Made by a program: the position numbers and the translations under genes. Shown piece after piece: positions 34,851 through 46,582 of a stretch of 64,000 nt of DNA (positions are counted from its first letter, which is position 1; every line of letters starts with the position of its first letter). Origin of the DNA: Hordeum vulgare subsp. vulgare (Eukaryota > Streptophyta > Magnoliopsida > Poales > Poaceae); contig NC_058520.1 of the NCBI RefSeq assembly GCF_904849725.1, positions 533,686,083-533,750,082 on the forward strand. Direction: 5' to 3'. A model generated the notes under the pieces. That model did not search any database and was not told where the DNA came from. It saw only the letters and a list, made by a program, of their open reading frames with translations.

Positions 34851-36605
34851 TGTTGGAAATATGCCCTAGAGGCAATAATAAAATGGTTATTATCATATTT
34901 CCTTGTTCATGATAATCGTCTATTGTTCATGCTATAATTGTATTAACAGGAAAGAGTGATACATGTGTGAATAAATAGATCACAATGTGTCCCTAGCAAG
35001 CCTCTAGTTGGCTAGCTCGTTAGTCAATAGATGATCATGGTTTCCTGATCATGTGCATTAGATGTCATTGATAACGGGATCACATCATTAGGAGAATGAT
35101 GTGATGGACAAGACCCAATCCTAAGCATAGCACTAGATCGTATTGTTCGTATGCTAAAGCTTTTCTAATGTCAAGTATCTTTTCCTTCGACCGTGAGATT
35201 GTGCAACTCCCGGATACCGTAGGAGTGCTTTGGGTGTATCAAACATCACAACATAACTGGGTGACTATAAAGGTGCACTACGGGTACCTCCGAAAGTGTC
35301 TGTTGGGTTGGTACGAATCGAGATCGGGATTTGTCACTCCGTGTGACGGAGAGGTATCTCTGGGCCCACTCAGTAGAACATCATCATGAGATCAATGTGA
35401 CTAAGGAGTTAGTCACACGATGACGTGCTACGGAACGAGTAAAGAGACTTACCGGTAACGAGATTGAACAAGGTATAGGTATACCGACGATCGAATCTCG
35501 GGCAAGTTCTATACCGACAGACAAAGGGAATCGTATACGGGATTGTTTGAATCCTTGACATCGTGGTTCATCCGATGAGATCATCGTGGAGCAAGTGGGA
35601 GCCACCATGGGTATCCAGACCCCACTGATGGTTATTGTCCAGAGAGGTGTCTCGGTCATGTCTGCCTGTCTCCCGAACCCGTAGGGTCTACACACTTAAG
35701 GTTCGATGACGCTAGGGTTATAGGGAATTGTTATACGAGGTTACCAAAAGTTGTTCGGAGTCCCGGATGAGATCTCGGATGTCATGAGGAGTTCCGGAAT
35801 AGTCCGGAGGTAAAGATTGATATATAGGACGGATGGTTTCGGACACCGGAAGTGTTTCGAGCGTCACCGATAACGTACCGGGACCACCGGAGGTGGCCCC
35901 GGGGGACCACTGAAGGGGGGCAACGACCCCGGGAGATAAGGTGGGCCAAGTGGGGGTGGGAACCAGCCCCTATATGGGCTGGTGCGCCTCCCCACTCAGC
36001 CCAATGTGTAGGGGAGAGAAAGGGGGGGGGGGCAAACCCTAAGGCAGGTGGGCCTAAGGCCCACGAGTTGGTGCGCCCACCCCTCCTCCCCCTCTGGCTG
36101 CCACACCTCCCATCTGGGGGGGCTGCCACACCCCCTAGGGTGGGAACCCTAGGGGTGGCACCCCCTCTCCCCTCCCCCTATATATATCGGGCACTTTTGG
36201 CCATTGAGACACACGGTTTTCTCTCTCTCTCGACGCAGCCCTGCCCCTCTTCCTCCTCCTCTCTGCCGGTGCTTGGCGAAGCCCTACCGAGAGACCTCGT
36301 CTCTCCATCGACACCACGCCGTCGTGCTGCTGGAGTTCTTCCCCAACCTCTCCCTCCTCCTTGCTGGATCAAGGTGCGGGAGACGTCACCGGGCTGCACG
36401 TGTGTTGAACGCGGAGGTGCCGTAGTTCGGCACTAGATCGGAATCGCTGCGAGTACGACTCCATCAACCGCGTTCTAGCAACGCTTCCGCTTAGCGATCT
36501 TCAAAGGTAGGAAGATTCTCTTACCCCTCTCTCGTTGCTGGTCTCTCCATAGGAAGATCTGAATAAGCGTAGGAAAATTTTGAGTTTATGCTACGTTACC
36601 CAACA
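34851..36605 (+). repeat. 3' LTR of C
   Basis: 1755 bp, TGTTGG to CCCAACA. It lacks a 9 bp unit (gggaccatc type) present at 28859-28870 in the 5' LTR. Confidence 0.95.
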
Positions 36606-36610
36606 AATAG
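36606..36610. repeat. Target-site duplication of C, right copy
   Basis: AATAG, identical to 27816-27820. Confidence 0.9.
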
Positions 36611-37725
36611 TAACCTCAATTACCTACTCATGCAAGACACACAACTCAGTGCAACAAGCCAACTCTCTAAACAAGATAAGCATGATAACTCAAGAGAGTT
36701 CCAAAAGCAACCTAAATAAAAGCTCTTAAAAAGATAAAGCATGAAAACTAAGAGCTAAGCATGACATCAGCTATGAAAAGATAAAGAACACACAAAAAGA
36801 TAAGCATGAAAACCTATGTTGTGTTCTAGGGTGGAGTGGAGCGTGTTTCTCTCCCAAACAAAGAAGGCTAGGTTCCAACTTGTTATGAACAGCAAGAAAA
36901 ACTTAAACAAACTAAAAAGTAAAGAGCGGGACACTCCAAGCATAGCACATAACATATGAAGTGATAAAAATATAGCATGGAGAAGGACGAACTGATGATT
37001 GTTAATGAAGAAGGGGATGCACGGGGGCATCCCCAAGCTTAGACGCTTGAGTATCCTTGAATATTTCTTGGGGGTGCATGGGGCATCCCCAAGCTTGAGC
37101 ACTTGACACTCCTCGATCTTCTTTCATCATCTTCCATCGCATACTTGAAAACTCCCTTCATACAAAACTCATCATAAGCTGATTAGAGTGGTTAGTGTCC
37201 ACAATAAAATAATTTATTCTCTACTGGAAATAAAGATTTTCATGAAGATCTACTGTTTCTCAAGATTGCAAAAAGGTTTTTGCAAAGAAAAACAAGCTTA
37301 AGATTTGCAAAACAATGAAAACGCAAAACAGGGCAGAATCTGGGAAAAACATAAAAACACGTAGTAAATAATGTTTCGGGGCACTTCTCCAACTCAAATC
37401 AAACAACTCAGAACAGACGCTAGAAAGAAAATTATATAGAGCATACTGTCAACACAATTCAGATCAGAAAGAGGATGTGGTGATTTTTGGCGAATTGTTT
37501 TGTCAAGCAGACATAATCTATTTCTGGACAGCATGTCACAACTTTTGAACTTTCTTGCAACCGGAGGCTAAAACTTGGCACAAAGCTTGAAAATAAAGAT
37601 ACAATGATGTTGCTACAGTAGTAACAAGCATCAAGACCACTAAAACTGAAAGTAAAAGCAAATTGGGTTGGCTCCCAACAAGCGTTTTCTTTTATGCCTT
37701 TGAGCTAGGCATGATGCAAAAAAGA
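36611..37725 (-). other. Internal non-coding part of E between protease and the C insertion
   Basis: It continues the E interior on the far side of C. On the minus strand it includes the phrase 'cgcttgttgggagccaaccc' just after the protease region; F and G have a close match. Two polypurine-like sites lie at 37026-37040 and 37082-37096. Confidence 0.6.
37026..37096 (-). promoter_or_regulatory. Paired polypurine-like sites in E
   Basis: AAGCTTGGGGATGCC (minus strand) occurs at 37026-37040, and a near copy lies at 37082-37096. The same pairing occurs in F and G. Confidence 0.5.
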
Positions 37726-38658
37726 TCAAGTATTATGAACTCCAAAAGAATAACTTGCCCGAGTAACGGGCTCATAAGGTAACTTAATCTTCTTTCGAGG
37801 GAAGTGTCCCATTCCCTTTTTAAGGGGAACTTGGAATTTAACGGTCCCTTCTTTCATGTCAATGATGGCACCAACTGGGCGGAGAAAAGGACGTCCCAAA
37901 ATAATTGGACATGAGGGATCACACTAAATGTCCATAATAAGAAAATCAACGGAAACATAATTATCATTGACAACAATAAGCACATCATCAATTCTCCCTA
38001 AAGGTTTCTTTATGGAAGAATCAACAAGATGAACACCAAAAGAACATTGAGCAAAAGGTTTCAAATCAAGCATATGATATATTCTTTTGGGCATAACGGA
38101 GGCACTAGCTCCAACATCACATAAAGCAAAGCAAGAGATATTATTCAATTTAATCTTGACCATAGGATCCCAACCATATTCTAGTTTTCTTGGAATAGAA
38201 GTCTCTAGCTTGAGATTCTCCTCCCTAGCTTTGGTATGAGCATTGGTAGTATGCTCGGTGAAGGCAATATTGAGTGTACTAGTGTGGGGGTATTTAGCCA
38301 TTCTTTGCAAGAAAGTGATAACTTCGAAGAGACTACAATTATCAAAATCAAGATTACTACCATTAATTAAAGTGGTGGCGATGTCATCTAAGCTCATTCT
38401 TTTGGTAGTCGCTAAGTTCAAAGGACCTTCTTGTCCTAAAGTTGAGGTATTAACATCACCATTAATAGGTCCATTGGGACTAGGGATGTGATGGGTGCTA
38501 ATAGTTTTGAGATCCTCAACAACTTGTATGGTAGCAAGGGTAGTATGTGTAGGGAGGCTCTTAATCCTATCTTCCTCTTCTTTTTCTGTAGCCCATCTAT
38601 CCTTAAGTTTGGCTAGCATTCTTATGTTCTCATTAATTTGGACTTGGATAACATTCAT
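37726..38658 (-). pseudogene. Gypsy-like protease region of E
   Basis: The minus-strand frame carries a retropepsin-like segment, IPRKLEYGWDPMVKIKLNN followed by ALCDVGASASVMPK. DVGAS is the catalytic aspartate motif. A TAG at 37924-37926 interrupts it. The frame then continues with the family's typical tail (ILGRPFLRPVGAIIDMKEGT) to a stop at 37726. The upstream gag piece is in another frame, so a frame change lies between 38658 and 38754. The region would process Gag. No RT or integrase follows. Confidence 0.75.
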
Positions 38659-38753
38659 GGGTGTGGTTTTCCTTTCCTCAAGGGGGAAGTTCTAATTTTA
38701 AGCATCTCTACATCATGAGCTATGTTGTCTACCTTCAAAGAGAGACTATCTAA

Positions 38754-39284
38754 TTATTCTAATTTCTCTTCTACACTCTTGTTGAAGGCTTTTTGAGAAG
38801 TGATAAAGTCTTTAAGCATGCTCTCTAATTCAGAAGTGGAGTTTTTGGTGCTAGTATAAGTGTTGTTGTTCCCATAGTTGTTGGATGGGAACGGCCTAGC
38901 ATTGCTACCAAAATTACTCCTATAAGCATTATTATTAAAGTTGTTCCTAGAGATAAAATTAACATCAACTTGCTCTCTTTCTTGAGCAACCAAGTAATAT
39001 AAAGGAACATCATGAGGATCAATAGGAGCTTGCTTAGTAAGTAAAGTCATGATCATGTCAACCTTATCATTAGGGGAGGAGATCTCCGCAACAGAGTTTA
39101 CCTTCCTACCTGTTGGAGCTCTCTCGGTATGCCATTGAGAATAATTTGTCATCATCTCGTCCAATAGTTTCGTGGCAGCACCAAGTATAGTTGACATAAA
39201 GGTTCCTCCCACGGCTGAGTCTAACAGATTCCGCGAGGTAAAGTTCAATCCTATCTTGAAGACTGGAGTCCCCGGCAACGGCAC
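38754..39284 (-). pseudogene. gag: Partial Gypsy-like gag of E
   Basis: The frame shows LNFTSRNLLDSAVGGTF and NYSQWHTERAP, which match the middle of the gag of G (SRNILDSASGGTF, NYSQWHTERSP). An Asn-rich stretch (NNFNNNAYRSNFGSN) and a charged coiled-coil-like tail follow. The N-terminal half present in G is missing: the primer site abuts mid-gag codons at about 39269. The leader and gag start have therefore been deleted, and this copy cannot make a normal capsid. Confidence 0.7.
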
Positions 39285-39286
39285 TA
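39269..39286 (-). promoter_or_regulatory. Primer-binding site of E, tRNA-Asp type
   Basis: On the minus strand TAGTGCCGTTGCCGGGGA matches the tRNA-Asp complement TGGCGCCGTTGCCGGGGA except at two bases. It lies about 10 bp from the LTR. Confidence 0.7.
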
Positions 39287-39296
39287 GAAATTTGTT

Positions 39297-40902
39297 TGAT
39301 GACGAGTTGTTGGATATACTTCTCGCCCCTCGTTGGTTACCCCAAGTTAAAGGTGGAGATGTAGTCAGCAGCAGATTTCCCTTACACGGGGACTGTAAGG
39401 TTTATCGAACCAGGAGGACTCCGAGGATCAACAAGTAGGTGTCCGCTGCTCTGGTGCTAGCAGAAGACGTGGACCTACACACACAACAAATAACTTTGCT
39501 CCCAACGAGTACAGAGAGGTTGTCAATCTCTCCGACCTTGTAGTTTGCAAAGGATCAAAACACAAGCAGGAATAGTGATAGTGATTGCAACGGAAAAGTA
39601 AATAAAAGCAATAAATGGTGGAGGTGTAAACAATGGTGGTGATATGACCAGAATCACATGATGTTCACTAGTGATGTCTCTCTCCCAAAATACGATAAAC
39701 AACTATGCATGGGTAAACAAATTACAGCTCGGCAATAGACAGAATTATAAACGCACCACAATGCTAATCATGCTACCAGAAAATTAGAGGCTCAAAAGTA
39801 ATGGGCAGTACGTCAAGACAAGTAGACCGTTTATTCATCAGCATGTACTTACTAATCATCCACCGTGAGATATCTATCCAGAACATCTCGTTGGTATTAA
39901 GTTGCGACCCCACCCAAAGTGTAAGCTCAAAGCAACGGACAACTGCATTAAGGAACTTTGCGTAAGGTAAACAATACTTGCAACCGCAGTCATAAGCACC
40001 GTTGTTTCCTCCCTGGTGGCAACAACACATCCCCTAGTCTCATGTTTCTGTCACTCAAGCTAGGCATCAGGGAGCATGAACCCACAATCATGCATAACGC
40101 TCCCCCTTGGAGTTACAATCTACTACTCGGCCAAAGGAATAAATAGCAACGGAGAACATGCATGAATCACTAAAGAACATAATATACAATAATAATCAAA
40201 TATATAACTCATCACAATTTGAACATAATCTCATAATCCATCGGATCCAGCAAACCAAGGAAAGCAATAGCAGGAAAATTACATAGATGCCTTGATCATG
40301 AGGGCAGCTCACAAAGGCTAAACATTGAAGCACAAGATTGGAGAGAAGACATCACATAGCTACTGGTCTGGGCCCATGGTCCAAGGAGGAGTACCCACGA
40401 CATGTCTGGGAAGCGTCCATGGCGGTGGAGAAGCTCCCGGAGGTCAATCCTCCCTCCGGCAGGGTGCCGAGAAGAGGTCTTCTGGCGCCCCCGATCTTGG
40501 GACCGCTGCGGCGGCGGAACGATGGAGAAATCCGTGATTCTGGATATTCTGGAAGGGTTTCCTATCGGAGAGGTAAATATAGGCTGAAGGAGGGCACCGG
40601 AGGAGGTGGGACCCACCCAGGCGACCTGTGGGTGCGGCCAGGAGGGGGGGGGGTCGTGTAGGGAGGCCGCCTGGGCAGGCCCTGGCTCCCCTGTGGCCCA
40701 TTTTCGTGCTTCGTGAAGCTTCCGTCACGCTGATTTTTATATATTTTTCTCGGGATTTTTGGCGCTTTGTAAATTTCGGTAAAAGTCCGTGCAAAAAAGA
40801 CATCGGCAGACAGAAATTGGCAGTGGGTGCACTGAGTTAGTAGGTTCGTCCAAATATGTATAAAAATATATAAAAGTGTAGCAAAACATATAACAATGTT
40901 AG
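39297..40902 (-). repeat. 5' LTR of E, inner part
   Basis: The larger piece of the LTR, cut by element D. It includes D's left target copy. Its sequence follows the intact LTR at 24424-26049. Confidence 0.9.
40898..40902. repeat. Target-site duplication of D, left copy, mutated
   Basis: GTTAG here against GTCAC at 57185-57189. The uninterrupted E LTR has GTCAC at 25994-25998, so the left copy has changed at two bases. Confidence 0.65.
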
Positions 40903-41137
40903 TGATACGTCTCCGTCGTATCTACTTTTCCAAACTCTTTTGCCCTTGTTTTGGACTCTAATTTGCATGATTTGAATGGAACTAACCCGGACCAATGCTG
41001 TTTTCAGCAGAATTGTCATGGTGTTGTTTTTGCGCAGAAATAAAAGTTCTCGGAATAACCTGGAAATTTACGGGGATTTTTTGTGGAATATATAAAAAAT
41101 ACTGGCGGAAGAATCAACCGGAGGGGTGGAGCTGAGA

Positions 41138-41192
41138 GCCCACAAGCCCACCAGGTAAGGGCCCCCCTGGCCGCGCCTGGCAGGCTTGTGGG
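41138..41192 (+). promoter_or_regulatory. Hairpin upstream of the TATA-like box in the D 5' LTR
   Basis: GCCCACAAGCC (41138-41148) pairs with GGCTTGTGGG (41183-41192), with a GC-rich loop between. The 3' LTR copy is at 56028-56081. Confidence 0.6.
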
Positions 41193-42046
41193 GCCCACTA
41201 AGCTCCACCACCTCCAATCTCAGCTCTATTTAGTCCCTTTTGTCCGGAAAAAATAAAGGAGAAGAGTTCATCGCGTTTTACGATACGGAGGCGCCGCCAC
41301 CACGTGTTCTTCCTCTAGAGGGCATATCTGGAGTCCGTTCTGGGCTCCGGAGAGGGGAGATCGTCGCCATTGTCATCACCAACCTTCCTTCATCGCCAAT
41401 TCCATGATGCTCTTCACCGTTCGTGAGTAATCTCATCATAGGCTTGCTGGACCGTGATGGGTTGGATGAGATCTATCATGTAATCGAGTTAGTGTTGATG
41501 GGGATTGATCCCTAGTATCCACTATGTTCTGAGATTGATGTTGCTACTACTTTGCCATGCTTAATGCTTGTCACTAGGGCCCGAGTGCCATGATTTCAGA
41601 TCTGAACCTATTATGTTGTCGCCAATATATGTGTGTTCTTGATCCTATCTCGCAAGTTGTAGTCACCTACTATGTGTTATGACCCGGGAACCCCGGAGTG
41701 ACAATAGCCGAAACCACTCCCGGAGATGACCATAGTATGAGGAGTTCATGTATTCACCAAGTGTTAATGCGTTGGTCCGATTCTTTATTAAAAGGAGAAC
41801 CTTAATATCCCGTAGTTTCCATTAGGACCCTGCTGCCACGGGAGGGATGGACAGTAGATGTCATGCAAGTTCTTTTCCGTAAGCACGTATGACTACATAC
41901 GGAATACATGCCTACATTATATTGACGAACTGGAGCTAGTTACATATCTCTCCGTGTTATAACCGTTGCTTGATGAATAACATCCGGCATAATCATCCAT
42001 CACCGATCCAATGCCCACGAGTCTTTTCCTATTGGTCCTTGCTACG

Positions 42047-42195
42047 TTACTTTGCTGCTACTGCTGTTATTGCTGCTACTGTTACTCTGCTGCAACTGCC
42101 GTTACTTTGCTGCTACTGCTGTCACTTTGCTGCTATTGGTTACTGTTGCTACTGCTGCTATCATACTACCTTGCTACTGATACTTTGCTGCAGAT
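42047..42195 (+). repeat. TGCTAC/CTG-rich microsatellite in the D 5' LTR
   Basis: Irregular repeats of TGCTGCTACTG and ACTTTGCTGC make up this stretch. The 3' LTR counterpart, near 56888-57035, is shorter. Confidence 0.7.
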
Positions 42196-42354
42196 ACTAA
42201 ATCTTTCAGGTGTGGTTGAATTGACAACTCAACTGCTAATACTTGAGAATATTCTTTGGCTTCCCATTGTGTCGAATCAATAAATTTGGTTGAATACTCT
42301 ACCCTCGAAAACTATTGCGATCCCCTATAGTTGTGGGTTATCAAGACCTTTTTC

Positions 42355-42372
42355 TGGCGCCGTTGTCGGGGA
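42355..42372 (+). promoter_or_regulatory. Primer-binding site of D, tRNA-Asp type
   Basis: TGGCGCCGTTGTCGGGGA differs from the tRNA-Asp complement by one base and starts 12 bases after the LTR. Confidence 0.8.
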
Positions 42373-42422
42373 GGCATAGCTCTATTCTCTGCGTCACTTG
42401 GGATTTACATCTGCTGATCACT

Positions 42423-45014
42423 ATGAGGAATCTGAAAGATCCAAGAACTAAAGTCTTGCCCTCAACTACGAGGCCAGGTAAAGAACTGCCATCTAGCTCT
42501 ACACTTGATTCACCTTCAGTTATGAGTAAGTTTGCGACACCACCTCCTGCTAGAAATTTTGAAGTGTCTCTTGTGCTGGATGATGCTACTTCTGCTGTCC
42601 ATGATGCTTTTAATGATGCTATGCTTGATACTGCTTTCCCACTAGGTGCATTCCTTGATGCACAAATTGCTAGAGTTTCTCCTAGATGTGATGATACTTC
42701 TGAAACTGCTGATACTATTGAAGTAGAACCTGCTATTTTGCCTGTTAGAACTAGCTCTCCTAGATATGAATTGCCTGATATGCCTAAGGGTTATGTTATG
42801 GAGGGAGAGATAGCTGAGGACTTTCTTGCGTGTAAGGATAGCTATGATGTTGAGAAATTACTGTGCAAGTGGAAATAAAAATCTTTGAACGCTAGGATCA
42901 AATACGACCCGAAGTTTGCTACTTCGCCTATCTTTGTGACCGATAAGGATTATGAATTCTCTGTCGACCCTGAGTTAATCACTCTGGTCGAATCTGATCC
43001 TTTTCACGGTTATGAGTCTGAAACTGTTGTAGCCCATCTTACCAAACTGCACGATATAGCCACCCTATTCACGAGTGAGGAAAAGATCCACCACTACTAT
43101 ATCCTTAAGCTGTTTCCTTTCTCGCTAAAGGATGATGCTAAGACTTGGTTCACTTCTCTTGCTCCTGGTTGTGTGCGTAGCCCCCAGGATATGATCTACT
43201 ACTTCTGTGAGAAATATTTCCCTTCCCATAAGAAGCAAGCTGCCTTGCAGAAAATATACAACTTTGCGCAAGTTGAAGAAGAGAGTCTCCCACAAGCTTG
43301 GGGGAGGCTCGTCCAGCTGCTGAATGCTTTGCCTGATCACCCTCTTGAGAAGAATGAAATACTTGATATATTCTATAATGGACTTACGGATGCTTCTAGA
43401 GACCACCTAGATAGTTGTGCTGGTTGTGTTTTTAGGGAACGAACTGTAGAACAAACTGAGATCCTATTGAATAATATCTTGTGCAATGAGAATGCTTGGA
43501 CTATTCCCGAACCACCTCCAAAGCCAACTCCGAAGGAAAGAGGTATTCTATTCCTCAATCCTGAAGATATGCAAGAAGCTAAGAAATCTATGAAAGAGAA
43601 AGGCATTAAATCTGAAGATCTCAAAAATCTACTACCTATCAAAGAGATCTATGGTCTTGATAACCCGATACAGGTAGTAGAAGTAAATTCTCTTTGTAGA
43701 TTCGATGAGAGTGATATTCCTTTTGATAAACCTACTAGCTTATGCCTGGATGAATTTGATAACTTTGTTGCCAAAGAACAAAGTTTCAATGATTATGTAA
43801 GCAGACAATTGGAACAGAATGCTCATATGCTTAGTCATTTGAGTGCTTGTGTGGACAGAAACGTCAATGATCTTAAGCTCCCGAGTAAACATGCCTCTAT
43901 GGTTACTACTCAAGTAGAACAAGTACTTAAGGCTCAGAATGACTTGCTCAATGAGTTGAATGACAATTCTGTTAGATTCGTCACTATTGGCGGTAGAATG
44001 ACCCAGGAACCTTTGTATCCCGAGGGTCAACCTAAGAGAATTGAACAAGATTCTCAAGGAGTTAGCACTGATGCACCTAGTCATCCTAGAACGAAGAAGA
44101 AAGATGATAGGAATTTGCACGCTAGCAACCCTGTTGCTGTTACACCTGAGAGTCCAAACGATGTCTCTGCCTCTGATGCCGAAACACAATCTGGTGATGA
44201 ACATGAGCCTAATGATAATACCGATAGTGATGTTCATGATGATGCTCAACCTAGCAATGATAAGGATGTGGAGATTGAACCTGTTGATCTTGATAACCCA
44301 CAGCCTAAGAATAGATACGATAAGAACGACTTCACTGCTAGGAAGCATGGTAAATAAAGGGAACCATGGGTTCAGAAACCCATGCCCTTTCCTCCCAAAC
44401 CATCCAAGAAAAAGGATGATGAGGATTTTGAGCGATTTGTTGAAATGATTAGACATGTATTTCTGCAAATGCGTTTGACAGATATGCTCAAAATGTCTCC
44501 GTATGCTAAGTACATGAAGGATATTGTGACTAATTAGAGGAGGATACCTGAGGTTGAGATTTCCACCATGCTCGCTAATTACACCTTCAAGGGTGGAACT
44601 CCTAAGAAACTAGGTGATCCCGGATTGCCCACTATACCTTGCTCCATTAAAGGAAACTATGTTAGAACTGCTTTATGCGACCTTGGAGCCGGTGTTAGTG
44701 TTATGCCTCTCTCTCTTTATCGTAGACTTGAACTGGATAAGTTGACACCCACTAAAATCTCTCTGCAAATGGCTGACAAATCAACTGCTTTCCCTATCGG
44801 CATTTGCGAGGATGTGCCTGTTGTGGTTGCAAACGTCACTATCTTAACAAACTTTGTTATTCTGGATATTCCCGAGGACGATGCCATGGTGGTCATCCTC
44901 GAAAGACCCTTTTTAAACACTGCAGGGGCAGTTATTGATTGCAACAAAGGCAATGTCACTTTCCATGTCAACAGTAATGAGCATACGGTGCACTTTTCGA
45001 ATAAACAATATTGA
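42423..45014 (+). pseudogene. gag: Gypsy-like gag-protease frame of D
   Basis: One frame of 863 codons starts at the first ATG after the primer site. It includes a gag capsid region with FPFSLKDDAKTWFTSL and YFPSHKKQAALQKI, and an acidic linker. A retropepsin-like end follows, with ALCDLGAGVSVMPLSLYRRL and the later ILERPFLNTAGAVIDCNKG. DLGAG is the protease active-site motif. Three in-frame stops interrupt it: TAA at 42876, TAA at 44355 and TAG at 44535. There is no length change, so decay has been by substitution only. Gag and protease would build and mature particles. The usual RT, RNase H and integrase do not follow. Confidence 0.85.
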
Positions 45015-45929
45015 GTACATTGCATCAATGCTATCGAAAAGACTTCATCGATTCTTATTGGGAGCTTTGAATGCCCTATACCTACTGTTAAGATGAAGTA
45101 TGATTTGCTTGTTGGAGAGATGCACATCCCCACCGAGGTAACCTAGTGACTATTCGAAAATTCTCCGTTCCTTTTTATGCGATTCAAAAAAGTTTGTCAA
45201 GGAGACTTGATCAACCTCATTGACAGATTTCTTTCGATGACCATGAGATGGATGAATCGAGGAGTCACAAACCTGTGTTCCAAGCTTTCACTTTCGGTTG
45301 CTTAGAAGAAAAATGATAGATTTAGTTTAGTTGTCCCTGTTTTCTGTTTTTGTGTCCCGAAGAAAAGTACCCCGAAAATAAAAGCTCTCCGAATGTCTTG
45401 AAAATCAAGTTTGATTTTTTCTGGAATTTTTGAAAAATACCGAGACGGAGAGCTAGTCAGGGGGCTGCGCCAGTGGGCCACAAGCCCTGGAGGCGCGGGC
45501 ACCCTCCTGGCCATGCCTACCAGGCTTGTGGGGCCTACGTGCACCCCCTCCACTTATTCTAGATCCCATCTGCTTCTCCTACCTCCAGAAAAAATCGTTT
45601 CGCAGCTCAAACCCGTGTTCTTGCTCTTCTTGCTGCGATTTTCGATCTCCTTGCGCAAAGCACCATTCGTCAAGCTGTTTTGGGGAAATTGCTCCTTGGT
45701 AAGCGACTCCTCCATTGGTCCAATTAGTTTTTGCTCTAGTGCCTTATACGTCGCGTATTTTTGCTGCCTTGGTAACCCTGTTCTTGAGCTTTGCATGCTA
45801 ATTTTAGCTGGTCCCAAGTAGTTTTGATGCGTGATATGGCCTCTAGGCACTGGTGGGAGTAGTTGCTACGAGTTTAGTTGAGCCTTGTTCACTTTTCCTT
45901 TGAGTCACTAAAAATTTCAGAAAAGGAAG
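45015..45929 (+). promoter_or_regulatory. LTR-like internal promoter and leader before the D accessory ORF
   Basis: Part of this region (about 45341-45600) follows the order of the D LTR. It shows a 'gaaaataaaagctctccgaa' type block, a 'tttttctggaatttttgaaaa' block, then a hairpin with ACAAGCC/GGCTTGTGGGGCC arms, then a TATA-like stretch. It has no LTR termini or target duplication, so it is not a solo LTR. It lies about 390 bp before the accessory ORF and could supply a separate promoter. That role is inferred. Confidence 0.45.
45478..45541 (+). promoter_or_regulatory. Internal copy of the LTR hairpin in D
   Basis: CCACAAGCC (45478-45486) pairs with GGCTTGTGG (45533-45541), as in the D, F and G LTRs. 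Confidence 0.55.
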
Positions 45930-46582
45930 ATGTTTAGGAGAAACTATCACGGTGGTTCCTCAAGCAAGAGAGGTCCCGTCTCGCGTTTCGGGAGCCCGAT
46001 CCTTACCAACCAAGGAACGCACACGTACAACCATGTGAATGGCCTTCTGATGAATTCATGATTGAGGCAGGCTTCAAAGCCGAGTTTGATACACTTGTTC
46101 ACAATGTTGGACATGAATAATTCATCTCCGATAAATGTGAACAGTATGTTACTCTCACTGCCTCTTTTGTTCGTAGATTCAAATTTTTAGCTGGCCGTGA
46201 CACATCTATACTGTTTGATCTCTATGACAAATCGTATACCATGGATTTAGAATTTGCAAGATACCTGTTTGGGGTAATCTCAATGAACCTCCTAAATCTT
46301 CGGTTAGAGGTTTTTTCTCCGGTATAACTGTTGGAGAAACTAGAGATATTACGTAGGCTACCATGGGGAGCATTCATTTTCCCGCCTTGCACTACTTTGC
46401 CCTCTTCGGAGGTAGATGCATTAACGGAAAGATTGAGCATTGTCACCTCTGCGCACCCGATCTTAGTATTCTTAAGAGCGAAGTAACGGGTGATAGAATT
46501 TTCAAAGTGGGAGCTATAATAGCAAGGAGGCTGAATAATAATGCTAATGAAGGGGATATCTTTGGTGGGATCTATGCCACTC
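45930..46582 (+). pseudogene. Accessory ORF of D, first part
   Basis: From an ATG at 45930 the translation begins MFRRNYHGGSSSKRGP. After a frame change it continues EWPSDEFMIEAGFKAEFDTL and later MGSIHFPALHYFALFGGRCI. The layout resembles the extra ORFs of Athila-type and cereal Gypsy elements, sometimes called plant retrotransposon ORF1 proteins. Function is unknown. A TAA near 46117 and at least two frame changes break it. Element F interrupts it at 46583, and the reading continues in frame at 53491. Confidence 0.6.
46578..46582. repeat. Target-site duplication of F, left copy
   Basis: CACTC, repeated exactly at 53486-53490. Confidence 0.9.

Larger units (their letters stand above)
27821..36605 (+). 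mobile_element. Copia element C, Angela-like, nearly intact
   Basis: This 8785 bp element has LTRs of 1759 and 1755 bp, an AATAG target duplication, an iMet-type primer site, a 1.2 kb leader, gag, a full-length pol and a polypurine tract. By eye the LTRs differ at about 40 positions (near 2.4%) plus a 9 bp indel. One frame change between gag and pol and one stop in RT disable it. It inserted into the 3' interior of E. Confidence 0.95.
40903..42343 (+). repeat. 5' LTR of D
   Basis: 1441 bp, TGATACGTCTCC to GGGTTATCA. It contains the hairpin at 41138-41192, a TATA-like CTATTTAG near 41226, and a TGCTAC-rich microsatellite at 42047-42195. Confidence 0.9.

Noticed and set aside
42344..42380. A tRNA-Asp gene at the D primer site
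   Set aside because: Only the 18-base complement of the tRNA 3' end is present. There is no cloverleaf or promoter box. The same holds for E, F and G.
43740..44468. 242-codon minus-strand ORF
   Set aside because: It is the antisense shadow of the D gag-protease frame.
45300..45560. Solo LTR inside D
   Set aside because: No TG/CA termini and no target duplication were found. An internal LTR-like promoter region fits better.
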